From Thermoplasmata archaeon (GTDB lineage: Archaea > Thermoplasmatota > Thermoplasmata > Lutacidiplasmatales > UBA184), in the NCBI GenBank assembly GCA_021802125.1, contig JAKAAX010000006.1, forward strand, positions 71,633 to 135,632: a stretch of DNA of 64,000 nucleotides. Reading direction: 5' to 3'. The notes under the pieces were generated by a model. It searched no databases. It worked only from the letters and a program-made list of their open reading frames with translations, and was not told the DNA's origin. Shown piece after piece: positions 10,501-16,916 of the stretch; the first letter of the stretch is position 1, and each line of letters opens with the position of its first letter. A program made the position numbers and the translations under genes.

Positions 10501-11794
10501 ACGGATCGCCCGTGCCGGTGAGGAGCGTCCAGGCCCCGTTCACGAACGACCAAGTGTCGTTGTAGGATCCGGGCGAGAGCGTACCAAAACCTCCCGTCAT
10601 GATCACGGTGGAGGTGGTCGAGTCCCAGGTCATCCCCTCGTTGGCCCGCGCTGCCGGTTCTGGGACCAGCCCGATTGTGATGTTCTTCCAAATGGCGGTC
10701 GACGTCAGGACCCAGGTGTCGTTGTGCCAGCCGGGACCGTTCGAGAATCCTCCGAAGAGCACGGCCTCGGAGTTGACCGGGTCGTCCGCCATGACCGCGC
10801 CGTCACGGGCCGAGGGGCCCGACGTCGGGCCGGAGGTCCACGCGCCCGGGGACCCTGAGAAGAACCAGGTGTCGGAAAGCTCGGTACCTGCTAGGGTGAT
10901 CCCGCCGAACAGCACGATCTCGGCGAGGGTGCTGTCGTAGGTCATCGCCGCGTCGTACCGGCCCGAAGGCCCCCCCGCGGTGGACTTGGTCCACATCGAG
11001 CCGGAGAAGAGCCACGTGCTAGAACCGACGGCCGGTCCGCTCTCGTACCCCCCGAAGAGCACGAGGTCTCCAAGGAGGGGGTAGTAGGCCATGCTCGGGT
11101 CCTGTCGGCCAGCGGGTCCGATCGCCCCCGTCTCGTTCCACACCCCACCGCGGTAGGTCCACGTGTCCGCAAGGTAGGCCCCGTTCGAGGTCTTCCCCCC
11201 AAAGAGCACGACCTCCTGTTGGGGCGGGAAGTACGCGAGCGCGGCCCCCAGCCTGCCCGGAGGGGTCGCTCCGCCCTGCCAGGTGGATCCCCCTGCGCGC
11301 GGGATCTCCGAGGAGAACGAGCAACTCGAGGGGTCCGAGCCGGACCCGGTGCAGGACACCGAGGGCCCGAGCGAGGCAATGGCGCTCGCCACGAGTCCCG
11401 AGCCTCCCGATGACGCGCCCGAGGGACCCGAGATGGGGTCGGCCGAACCTGGCGCCGACGGCGACCCTGCGGGTCCGCGGGGGAGGACGGCCGACCCCCC
11501 TGTGGTAGAGGACGAAGCGACGGGGACGATCCCGTTCCCTCCCGCGCCCGAGTGGGAGAGCACGGTCCCTTCTCTACTTGCAACAGGCAAGTGGGGGACC
11601 GCGGGAGCGGCCGCGACGATGCCTAAGGGGGTGAGCATCAGCAGGATCACCACGACGCACCCCAGGTCGCGGGCGCGGAGCCGAACCCGCGTCGCTCCGG
11701 AAGTTGCACCGGTCCGTTCGTCGAGGGTCGCAGGTCCTCCGTTCAGGGACCGTACAGATCGCATGGCAGGCATCAGCTCCACATTATTACGCAT
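1580..11794 (-). CDS. Giant Kelch / Ig-PKD repeat surface protein with cytoplasmic DUF835 domain
   Basis: 3404 residues. An N-terminal hydrophobic signal (about 43-62) precedes a Ser/Gly/Pro-rich linker and ten Kelch-type blades (about 171-700, each with a 'L-F-G-G'-like motif and a following D-T-W). About 21 Ig/PKD-like repeats of roughly 91 residues follow, each with F-x-W-x-x-L-P-x-G-C and then S-C-T-P, so one disulfide per repeat is likely. Then come three repeats without this Cys pair and one InlB-like beta repeat ending W-Q-T-G-G-G. A single membrane helix near the C-terminus leads through basic residues and an Ala/Pro-rich linker with two copies of D-W-Q-E-D-E-A to a final domain of about 145 residues that matches DUF835. 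The repeats should be extracellular and DUF835 cytoplasmic, as expected for a receptor or adhesin that signals inward. Start: ATG 11794, or the in-frame ATGs at 11773 and 11764, the former preceded by GGAG. Confidence 0.9.
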   Translation of the reverse strand: MRNNVELMPAMRSVRSLNGGPATLDERTGATSGATRVRLRARDLGCVVVILLMLTPLGIVAAAPAVPHLPVASREGTVLSHSGAGGNGIVPVASSSTTGGSAVLPRGPAGSPSAPGSADPISGPSGASSGGSGLVASAIASLGPSVSCTGSGSDPSSCSFSSEIPRAGGSTWQGGATPPGRLGAALAYFPPQQEVVLFGGKTSNGAYLADTWTYRGGVWNETGAIGPAGRQDPSMAYYPLLGDLVLFGGYESGPAVGSSTWLFSGSMWTKSTAGGPSGRYDAAMTYDSTLAEIVLFGGITLAGTELSDTWFFSGSPGAWTSGPTSGPSARDGAVMADDPVNSEAVLFGGFSNGPGWHNDTWVLTSTAIWKNITIGLVPEPAARANEGMTWDSTTSTVIMTGGFGTLSPGSYNDTWSFVNGAWTLLTGTGDPFSGRSLTPLTYDPTDKEAVLFGGDAIGNSFQNDTWALSGSSLATLQWSPTHLAPLSIHSPPGRNYDSLAYDSTDNAVFLFGGAGAHIFNDLWEFQSGVWTNRTPSAVTATNNPPFRESGGMVWDNGTDTLYLFGGTQYGGATYLNDLWAYSVTSTSWSQVSIAGAPSARSSFGMVWDQVHGRILIGGGYGPAGFLSDMYTFSPTQSAWNLLTVALPQGNAKGLSLAWDANAGVVLDYGGDDGSVNYASTWTILLQPPSAATIVHISSSDLTGGVSDPWYAYSASSSTSLVFEGSNLNGPSIPLSSTLTFSTVSDSWTNIAASAGTPPDSLGESNLVTDTGGQFFFGAGGSPEITVPNGGGPTPYYAALPDWIFGPTLSSTLTFPSTLTSGATLSASIVGTGGSGNYRYIWYGLPAPCYSAATTLSCIPTSVASTTTFVVQVDAVDSLGDVSSHTVTLTQYASISSVVTVSPMLIDSGQSTTYSASPSGGSGVYTYKWQGLPAGCASPGNVSSFTCTPSSVLVNYTDAAASVVITDTAGGSSTISTPFLTIDAPLSASAVTASPAGGVDGTQAVQFSVVPTYGTAGYSFVWGGLPAGCTTADVRSLYCTTSAVGANTTSTVTVTVTDSLGQAAPGTPLSYMVHQDPYTSGVYLSSSAFGNGLNAATIDSGQTVSIYADPHGGIAPYTFSWNGLPPGCTASTTSFISCTPTGGSNLTYTIETQAKDSNGLAGKASFANLTVAPPLSVTAVSIVGNNPDDSGVAVQFEVPVSGGTGSYSFTWTGLPTGCTSSNVRILSCTPNQATNQTYSTIQVQVTDTGGGSLAAAAGAFSVHPAVSLGALVGNPPSIDSTQAVIFSATPSGGSGVYTFSWTNLPAPCATVNADQLSCTATTAANATYGVTLIAQDSLGEIASTSLTYTVHPVVGVASVWFLPSSLDAGQSVQIFAIPTGGTGSYTFTWTGLPTGSCSGTTTSAPVCVTSASSLNTSYAAVQATARDTNGLTASRTAATLQVNGDPQVSSISVSSSPMDSSELLTLSVVPSSGSGSYTFLWANLPTGCSPVNERILSCTPSVASNTTFSSVMVQLTDSLGKVVSSPPAVVTVYSYPVVSAITITPTGGVDSGDHAITLSVSVSGGSGTYTFSWSGLPTGCSTANTPHLTCTPSVGANLTFGAIAVVATDTVGGHPVSPAASYTVYQDPQLSVILASANPVDSGQTLTLQATPLYGDGVYAFSWTGLPPFCTAVDARTLSCTVSVTSNTTYPGIHLCLNDTSYGMACAPSMTLQALVAPTVSAIVASPAGQDDSGVVATFSVTASGGEAGYTFAWTGLPSGCSSQDTPHLTCTPATLVANQTYSVQVTMKDTTGVTVPSNLLSYEVYPALQVSSVSVSPGLTDSGTSVTISAVATLGSGSYAWSWTSLPTGCAAANSRIILCAPTVTTNQTFTGISVTVSDQIGPALTAPAGSLRVDALPKVSKISSWPSSGTIESGLVLTLNATAALGSGGYSFTWTGLPAGCTTQDSPYLQCTPSVPSNFTYSTIQVQVLDSSGTSVISSTATVQVLARVVLSSIGTTPKGAVVDSGQSVTFSARASLGDGSYSFLWTTLPSGCVSNGLPDLTCTPTSATNTTVSVQLSVTDGQSVVAQSTLSFRVLEDPQLGAISYSANPAESGIVLTLTVHASFGNGSYVFLWSNLPTGCTGVNAPSLSCVPLVSTNTSFGTISAQVTDSLGATSSQSGAALEVLKAVGVSVITASPAAGVDSGQTLVLSVAASGGNGVYTFSWTSLPTGCASADTPHLSCTPSVSANQTFTGIGVTVTDGLSGSIASATVSYVVWADPQVTPVQFSANPVDSGQTLTMRVVASAGDGAYSFLWTGLPTGCSTVSSPELSCSPTASVNTTVGPVQVQVIDGTSFSVTSAPPSPPLVVEGALQTAPIVVSASPVESGQSLTLSERATQGSGSYAFAWSNLPLGCTGSDTPVILCVPSVAVNTTFSSISVLVTDTLGGSGSPAAATVAVVAHLALSSVTSSRWEMEVGESVTFSATPSLGDGSYSFVWSALPSCVSGNAPTLTCTASVPGLTAVSVTATDGLGTVVASASFDMQVLSGVSAGTLVANLSSLDLGYSVKLTVSPTQGLGPYTEGWSGLPAGCVPSNTSALVCAPTVTGSFWIRSVVSDVLGGTNYSSAIDLLVSSGPSISSLVGNPWSVDVGQTTALTATVAGGAGSLTYLWGGLPAGCASSDLATLPCTPSAAGSTTVTLQVTDTQGGFASASLPITVYNDLAVTLSTPSGTSTETGVALPIAASVSAGSPGYHRFVWSINSTGPVSPPDNTSTFDLLVVHGGSYLVSVMVYDSNAYPGTGTSPTLTVVFRLSVLIRSGYAPVLDVGQSSSLQAAASGGLGTLSWQWFDGSVAIGTPCLASTCTFTPTATGTHHLTVVATDSAGLSSTSRPVNITVNTPPAVSMQLSFTTKVGQPVTLDANVTPGTPGYRYVWYVNGSLLPVQSGPLGTYTFSAAGGGSYQVWVVVNDSVGVSVKSANSTILVGPATATVGLVLTLAGTSGNSISLDGQTYTSNGTVVLGLHGTYSLTETPGQGYTFVSWQTGGGVTVPNVNSGATTVTVDGPGTLTAVFAHSSSTSPTHNPGNGGGIFSGGLFLVLLLIILVAAVLAGALLLRSRRRSGMAAAPSSEAAPPPPASFSVEPTGGAPPAPATPAGAASPAPSAPSGLSPGEAGVAATLAAPASTVSTPSAGDWQEDEAPTEDWQEDEASPQASPVSETPSSEAGEGALTGSADATESAAATGVRPKVVLGTKGPRVVQPAGETSGAKIVPKEPPWPMVPLTMVESVDKVRFWRMAAASGLDRSKMMILSLEAPGIVTGTYGMHGASIYRLSRSDGENNVSPGDADRLGYLIESHFEKGSGRAVVLDGIASVIDATNIRTARRLVELTHEMAEKTSGAALVWVNPETMGQVERRQLAEKAVVRRLR
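3680..9370 (-). repeat. About 21 tandem Ig/PKD-like coding repeats (period about 270 bp)
   Basis: Within the giant gene the L-P-x-G-C ... S-C-T-P unit recurs about every 272 bp. The copies differ clearly in sequence (GLPAGC, NLPTGC, SLPTGC, TLPSGC and others; two copies deviate as GLPPFC and GLPTGSC), so this is an old, diverged protein repeat, not a recent DNA amplification. Confidence 0.8.
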
Positions 11795-11999
11795 TAATGA
11801 ACATCGGGGTGGCGCTCGAGGGAGGTAGTGGGGTCGTGCGCGGTTGCCGAGGGCGCGCGAAGAGGAACCCTGCGCCGTTCCCGCGGCGTGCCCCCGCGCG
11901 CGGAACTCAGGCCTCCCGCACGTTCCCCGGCCTTGGTTGGGCGCCTTGTCCTAGGCACCCCGCGGGTCGAAACCCTGGGCCCTCCCCCGGAGGAGAGGG

Positions 12000-13184
12000 T
12001 CAGACCTTCAGGACCTTCACGTCGTCCTCGAGCTGATGGAGCTCCTTCGGAGAGACGAGGACGGGGTCGGCGTGAACGATGACCGCGCCGCGTGTGCGCT
12101 CCGCGGCCTCCCGCGCCACCTCGAGGAGCTTCCGTGCGCTCCGGAACCCTGCATCCTCGATGACGCGGTCCAGACCTTTCAGCACGACCGCGCGTCCAGT
12201 CTCCTTCTCCAGGTGACCGGACACCAGGTCGCCCACTCGGTCGACGTCACCGGGACGTACCCGGCTCTCCCCCTCGTTGCTCGAGATCCGCCAGAGCGTC
12301 GCCCCCGCCAGGCCATAGGAGGCGGAGAGCTCCGCGGGAGCCTCGGTGCAGAAGATGAGCATCTTGCCACGGTCCACACCCGAGGAGCCGACGATGCTCC
12401 AGAACGCGTTGGCGTCGGCCGTCTCCACTAGGGTCATCGGCACCATGGGCCAGCTCGGGGCTCCGGGGCGGGAAAGTCCCGGTCCCTGGGTCGGAACGGG
12501 TGCAGGCGGGCGGGTCGCGTTGGGGCCGGAGACCTCGCGCATGGCCGGAGAGGATGGGGGCACGGTCTGAGGCTGGACGGAGGACGGCGTGGAGGACCAC
12601 GTGGAAGCCGCGGGGACCGCCCGCTCGGCTCGGGGACCGGTCGCGGCCTCCGGGCGCCCCGAGGCCCCGGGTGGGTAAGGCTCGGCGGCGCGCACCGGCG
12701 GAACTGAAGCTGTAACTGGACCTGGTGGCGCGGGAGCCGCGGAGGTCGGCGCCCATGCCGCGCCTCCCGCGGGTGCCCGGGGCATCGCCATCGCGGCCGA
12801 CCGCGCGCGCTCGATCGCCCACTGGGCCCTACCGTTCTCCTGCCCAGCCCCCTTACCGACAGAGAAGTACTCCCCTCGAACCTGGAACCAGACGGTGTGC
12901 CCCCCAAGGAGGGCACCTGGTTGCTGGATCGCCTCCGCGAGCGTGGCAAGACCCCAGGAGAGGGGAGGGACGCTCTGGTAGGTCCGGGAGAACCGTCCCC
13001 CCGTCCCGGCCAGGAACATCAAACGCGAGGACGTGAGCACCAGGAAACCCTCCATGCCGTCGGCGAGGTTCGCGAGGCCCTGCGTCGCGTTCCCCTTGCG
13101 GTGCACGGCAGGCCAGGCCTCCTGGACCTGCTCCCCGGGCCCTAGTGCGAGCGCGCGCTGGGCTTCCGGAGGGAGTTCGTTCAT
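12000..13184 (-). CDS. DUF835 protein with N-terminal PH-like domain
   Basis: 394 residues from the ATG at 13184 (the frame is open for 49 more codons upstream without a better start). The N-terminal part (about 1-130) contains 'G-F-L-V-L-T-S-S-R-L-M-F-L', the typical core strand pair of bacterial/archaeal PH-like domains. A Pro/Ala-rich linker of about 120 residues follows, then a C-terminal DUF835 domain. That domain aligns over its full length with the end of the adjacent giant surface protein: W-P-M-V-P-(L/M)-T-(L/M)-V-E, G-x-D-R-(S/G)-K-M, R-A-V-V-L. No membrane helix is present, so it should be cytosolic or membrane-associated through the PH-like part. The two genes lie 205 bp apart on the same strand, suggesting a functional pair. 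The biochemical role of DUF835 is not established; it has been related to sensory MEDS-type domains. Confidence 0.8.
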   Translation of the reverse strand: MNELPPEAQRALALGPGEQVQEAWPAVHRKGNATQGLANLADGMEGFLVLTSSRLMFLAGTGGRFSRTYQSVPPLSWGLATLAEAIQQPGALLGGHTVWFQVRGEYFSVGKGAGQENGRAQWAIERARSAAMAMPRAPAGGAAWAPTSAAPAPPGPVTASVPPVRAAEPYPPGASGRPEAATGPRAERAVPAASTWSSTPSSVQPQTVPPSSPAMREVSGPNATRPPAPVPTQGPGLSRPGAPSWPMVPMTLVETADANAFWSIVGSSGVDRGKMLIFCTEAPAELSASYGLAGATLWRISSNEGESRVRPGDVDRVGDLVSGHLEKETGRAVVLKGLDRVIEDAGFRSARKLLEVAREAAERTRGAVIVHADPVLVSPKELHQLEDDVKVLKV

Positions 13185-13420
13185 GCCGTTGCGGCGTAGC
13201 GCCGGTGATGGTACATTCAGAACCTCCCTTATACGCTGCTCCACCCGGACCCCCTCCGGTAGGTGTCCGCGTTTGTATGGGGGGCCTTTCCTCCCATGAG
13301 GGGGCGCGACCGGAGTTGACGAAGGGTTCAAGCAGGGAACTTCCGACCTGTAGGACGCCCGAGCTTGTCTGGCGCAGGTGGGGCGCGTCCCCGCTCGGCA
13401 CCTGACCCGGAGGGGCGACG

Positions 13421-16084
13421 ATGGAAGCCGAACACCTCCGAGGCGGGTGGCGCCAACCCGTGGTCCTACCCTCCGAGGTCGCGCAATGGGGGATCTCGTC
13501 CGCGCAGGCGAAGACGAACCTCGAGAAGTCCGGTTTCAACGAGCTCCCACAGCGGGGAGCGCGGAACCTCGCGGCCATCGCGCGCGAGGTGGTCACGGAG
13601 CCGATGGTCTCCCTGTTGCTGGTCGCTGGACTGATCTACGTCTTCCTGGGGGAGCCGCACGACGCGGCCATCCTGATCGCCTCCGTCCTGGTCATCATCC
13701 TGATCACGCTCTACCAGAACGGGAAGACGGAACGGGCGTTGGAGGCGCTCCGCACGCTCGCGGACCCATGGGCGCTGGTCGTCCGCGATGGGCAACAGCG
13801 GCGCGTTCCCCGACGCGAGGTCGTGCCGGAGGACCTGATGGTCCTGGTCGAGGGGGACCGGATCCCTGCGGACGGGGTCGTGCGGGCCTCGATCGACCTG
13901 CAGGTCGACGAGTCCCTTCTCACGGGGGAGTCGGTCCCGGTCCGCAAGCGGGTGGCGTCGAAGGGGGACCAGACACCACGACCGGGGGGTGACGGAACTC
14001 CCTACGTCTTTGCCGGCACCCTCGTGGTGCGGGGCACCGGCTACGCCCAGGTCCAGCGCACGGGGAGCTCCACCGAGTTCGGGCGGATCGGGTCCTCCCT
14101 CCAGGCCGTCGAATCGAGGGCGACCCACCTGGAGGCGGAGAGCGCCCGGGTGGTCCGATGGATGGCCGCGGTCGCGCTCAGCGTCTGTTTGGGGGTGGTG
14201 CTTCTCTACGGGCTGCTCCACGGGCGATGGATCACCGGTCTGCTCGCCGGGGTCACGCTCGCCATGGCGTTGATCCCGGAGGAGATCCCGCTGATCCTCA
14301 CCATCTTCCTGGCGGTCGGGGCGGCCAAGATCGTCAAGGATGGCGTGCTGACGCGGCGTTTCTCCGCGATCGAGGGGCTCGGCTCGACGACGGTCCTCTG
14401 TGTCGACAAGACCGGCACGCTCACTCTCAACCAGATGGTCGTCCGCGAGGTCGCGACCGCCTCTTACACGGGGGACCCCACCCGGTCGTCGACCTCCTCC
14501 GGGCTCGTGGAGTCACGAACGCTGCTGGACCGTGCGCTCCTCGCGTCGGATCCCCAGCCGTTCGACCCGATGGACCGCGCCTTCTCGGACCTCGCCCCCT
14601 CGCTCTCCGTCCCGCTGCTGAAGGACCGTCCCAAGCTCTCCCTCCTGCGCCGCTATCCCTTCCGTCCGGACTTCCTCGCGGTCTGTCAGGCTTGGACGGA
14701 CCCGGGCGGGGACGGGGCGCTCCTCACCGTGAAGGGCGCTCCGGAGACGGTCCTCGACCTCTGCGGGTTGGTGGGAGACGTGCGGAGCCACTGGGAGCGT
14801 GGAGTCTCGCGGTTCGCGGAGCAGGGACTCCGGGTTCTGGCGGTGGCGGAAGCTCATGCGGACCTCCCAGAGCTTCCGGAGGACCCGCGCGAGCTCCGTT
14901 TCACCCTGCTCGGCCTCGCCGGACTAGAGGACCCGCTGAGGAAGGAGGTCCCCGAGGCGGTCCGCAGCTGTCAGCGGGCGGGCATCCGAGTGATGATGAT
15001 CACCGGTGACTTTCCGCTCACCGCGCTCAAGATCGCCGCGCAGGCCGGGCTCCCAACCGAAGCGGGGGCGGTCACCGGGCCAGAGATCGAGAGCTTGCCG
15101 GAGCCGGAGCTCCGGGCCCGGCTGGAGAATGTCAGCGTCTGTGCGCGCGTAAGCCCGGAGCAGAAGCTGTCCATCGTCCGGGCCCTGCAAGCGTCCGGAG
15201 AGATCGTGGCCATGACGGGGGACGGCGTGAACGACGCTCCCGCGCTGAAGGCCGCCGACATCGGCGTGGCGATGGGGAAGCGGGGGACCGACGTGGCACG
15301 TGAGGCTGCCTCCCTGGTCCTCCTGGAGGACTCGTTCCCCTCGATCGTCGGGGCAACTCGGGCCGGCCGTCGTATCGTCGAGAACCTGCGGAAGGCCTTC
15401 TCCTTCCTCGTCTCGATCCACGTGCCGATCGCGGGCGTGGTGTTGCTCCCGGTGCTGATGGGGCTGCCCCTCCTGCTCTTCCCCGTCCACATCGTCTTCC
15501 TCGAGTTCATCATCGACCCGGCGGTCTCCGTCGGCTTCGAGGGGGAGCCGGCCGACCCCCATTCGATGGAGCGTCCCCCAAGGGACCCGCGCGCTCCGAT
15601 CTTCGACCGTCGCCTCACGGTCCGAGCCCTCTCGGAGGGGGCGACGGTCCTCGCGGGGAGCCTGCTCCTCTTCTTCCTCACGATCCACCTCGGCTATCCC
15701 GAGGACGTCGCCCGGAGCCTCTCCTTCACCACGCTCGTGATCGCGGCGATCACGTTGATGGTCGTGAACCGCAACCTCGGGTCCGTGCGTGCCGGAGAAG
15801 GGCGGCCGACGAACCGCGCGATGCGGACGATGGTCCTGCTGGTGCTGGTTGCCCTCGTGGCCTCCCTCTTCGTCCCGCCCGTGGCGGCCATCTTCCACTT
15901 CGGCGTTCCTCCGCTCCCCGAGCTCGGCCTCGCCGTGCTGTTGGGGGTCGCGACGGCCGGCTGGAGAGGGATCTCCAGGGCTCTCACATCTCAAGGTGCG
16001 GGAGGCTCTTCCTCGATCCCCAGTCGCCCGCGACCGGAAGGTCCTTCCCCTGCCCGCCAGCATGTCACCACCGACCGCCCGTAG
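13421..16084 (+). CDS. P-type cation-transporting ATPase (P2-like)
   Basis: 887 residues, a full-length P-type ATPase. Motifs seen: cation ATPase N-terminal domain (1-60), actuator TGES (168-171), phosphorylation site C-V-D-K-T-G-T (Asp329), nucleotide-binding K-G-A-P-E-T, and hinge T-G-D-G-V-N-D-A-P. The C-terminal helices fit the Ca2+/Na+/K+ P2 group. The M4 motif is P-E-E-I-P, not the P-E-G-L-P of SERCA-type pumps, and M6 has E-F-I-I-D-P, so ion specificity cannot be assigned with confidence; divalent cation export is most likely. The start at 13421 has a GGAGGGG Shine-Dalgarno sequence five bases upstream. It is divergent from the DUF835 gene and is followed by about 240 bp without a gene. 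Confidence 0.92.
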   Translation: MEAEHLRGGWRQPVVLPSEVAQWGISSAQAKTNLEKSGFNELPQRGARNLAAIAREVVTEPMVSLLLVAGLIYVFLGEPHDAAILIASVLVIILITLYQNGKTERALEALRTLADPWALVVRDGQQRRVPRREVVPEDLMVLVEGDRIPADGVVRASIDLQVDESLLTGESVPVRKRVASKGDQTPRPGGDGTPYVFAGTLVVRGTGYAQVQRTGSSTEFGRIGSSLQAVESRATHLEAESARVVRWMAAVALSVCLGVVLLYGLLHGRWITGLLAGVTLAMALIPEEIPLILTIFLAVGAAKIVKDGVLTRRFSAIEGLGSTTVLCVDKTGTLTLNQMVVREVATASYTGDPTRSSTSSGLVESRTLLDRALLASDPQPFDPMDRAFSDLAPSLSVPLLKDRPKLSLLRRYPFRPDFLAVCQAWTDPGGDGALLTVKGAPETVLDLCGLVGDVRSHWERGVSRFAEQGLRVLAVAEAHADLPELPEDPRELRFTLLGLAGLEDPLRKEVPEAVRSCQRAGIRVMMITGDFPLTALKIAAQAGLPTEAGAVTGPEIESLPEPELRARLENVSVCARVSPEQKLSIVRALQASGEIVAMTGDGVNDAPALKAADIGVAMGKRGTDVAREAASLVLLEDSFPSIVGATRAGRRIVENLRKAFSFLVSIHVPIAGVVLLPVLMGLPLLLFPVHIVFLEFIIDPAVSVGFEGEPADPHSMERPPRDPRAPIFDRRLTVRALSEGATVLAGSLLLFFLTIHLGYPEDVARSLSFTTLVIAAITLMVVNRNLGSVRAGEGRPTNRAMRTMVLLVLVALVASLFVPPVAAIFHFGVPPLPELGLAVLLGVATAGWRGISRALTSQGAGGSSSIPSRPRPEGPSPARQHVTTDRP

Positions 16085-16324
16085 CGTTCGGGTGCGCGGC
16101 CTCTCCCGGGTCGAGGTGGGCCCTGTGGCCTCCGACCCGCGCTCGAGGGATCTTCCAGTCCGACCCCGACGTGGTGTCGAGACGTGAATGGGTCGCGGGG
16201 GAGTTGCTTCCCCATGAACGCGGAAGATAAGCGACCGTGCTGTGAGGGATCGCGTCGACCTTCGTCAGTGGAGAGCCGCACGGCTCGCCCGAACGCGCAG
16301 CATCGGTCGGGCGAAGCCCAGCTC

Positions 16325-16846
16325 CTAGCTGGACCGCGAAGGCCGCTTCATTCCGATCACGGACTCTCCCGCGCTGTGCCCCAGCGGGCTGACGGCCCCG
16401 GTCCGGACGAACCCTCTGCTCTCGTAGAGGGCGACGGCCGCGGCCTGGCTGGGATTGACCTCGAGTTGCACTTCTGACGTGGGGCGGACCTGCCTCACCC
16501 ACTCAAGGGCAGCATCGAGAAGCCTTCCCCCCACCCCCCGCCTCCGCCACATGGGCTCCACCCACATGCCGAAAATGTGGAAATCCTCGTTGACGAGCGC
16601 GGCCACGACCATGCCCACCGGCCGGTCTCCCGGTACGATCGCGAGCAGGGTCGTCGCGTCCGCGGAGCTCGCGCTTCGCGCGGTCCGCTCCTTCCACAGG
16701 TCCTCCGGATACGCCTGCTCCCGGGCAAGTGTCGAACCGAACGCGAGAGGGTCAGAAGCGAGCGCTCTCAGGCGAAGATCGCGATGCAGCGCCCACTCCG
16801 AGGGGGCGATCCGGCGGATCAGCACCTGTGCCGCCTCATCTTTCAT
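16325..16846 (-). CDS. GNAT-family N-acetyltransferase
   Basis: 173 residues from the ATG at 16846; the frame is open further upstream but that part is Arg-rich and overlaps the next gene's end. The GNAT fold is recognisable: N-terminal I-R-R-I-A-P-S-E-W, acetyl-CoA-binding W-R-R-R-G-V-G-G-R-L-L-D, a following Q-L-E-V-N-P-x-Q-A-A-A-V-A-L-Y-E-S-R-G-F motif and the C-terminal G-E-S-V-I-G-M-K strand typical of RimI/YkwB-like enzymes. It would transfer an acetyl group from acetyl-CoA to an amine on a small molecule or protein; the acceptor is unknown. It sits 70 bp downstream of the muramidase gene on the same strand. Confidence 0.85.
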   Translation of the reverse strand: MKDEAAQVLIRRIAPSEWALHRDLRLRALASDPLAFGSTLAREQAYPEDLWKERTARSASSADATTLLAIVPGDRPVGMVVAALVNEDFHIFGMWVEPMWRRRGVGGRLLDAALEWVRQVRPTSEVQLEVNPSQAAAVALYESRGFVRTGAVSPLGHSAGESVIGMKRPSRSS

Positions 16847-16916
16847 GTCGGCCCCGCGCTCGGGAGACGGCCAAAGGAACTGATCCTTCCGCCGGACGGC
16901 GGGGAGCTCGCACCTG

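Noticed and set aside
13320..13345. GGTTCAAGC resembling a tRNA T-loop
   Set aside because: No flanking complementary stem, no acceptor or anticodon arm; not a tRNA.
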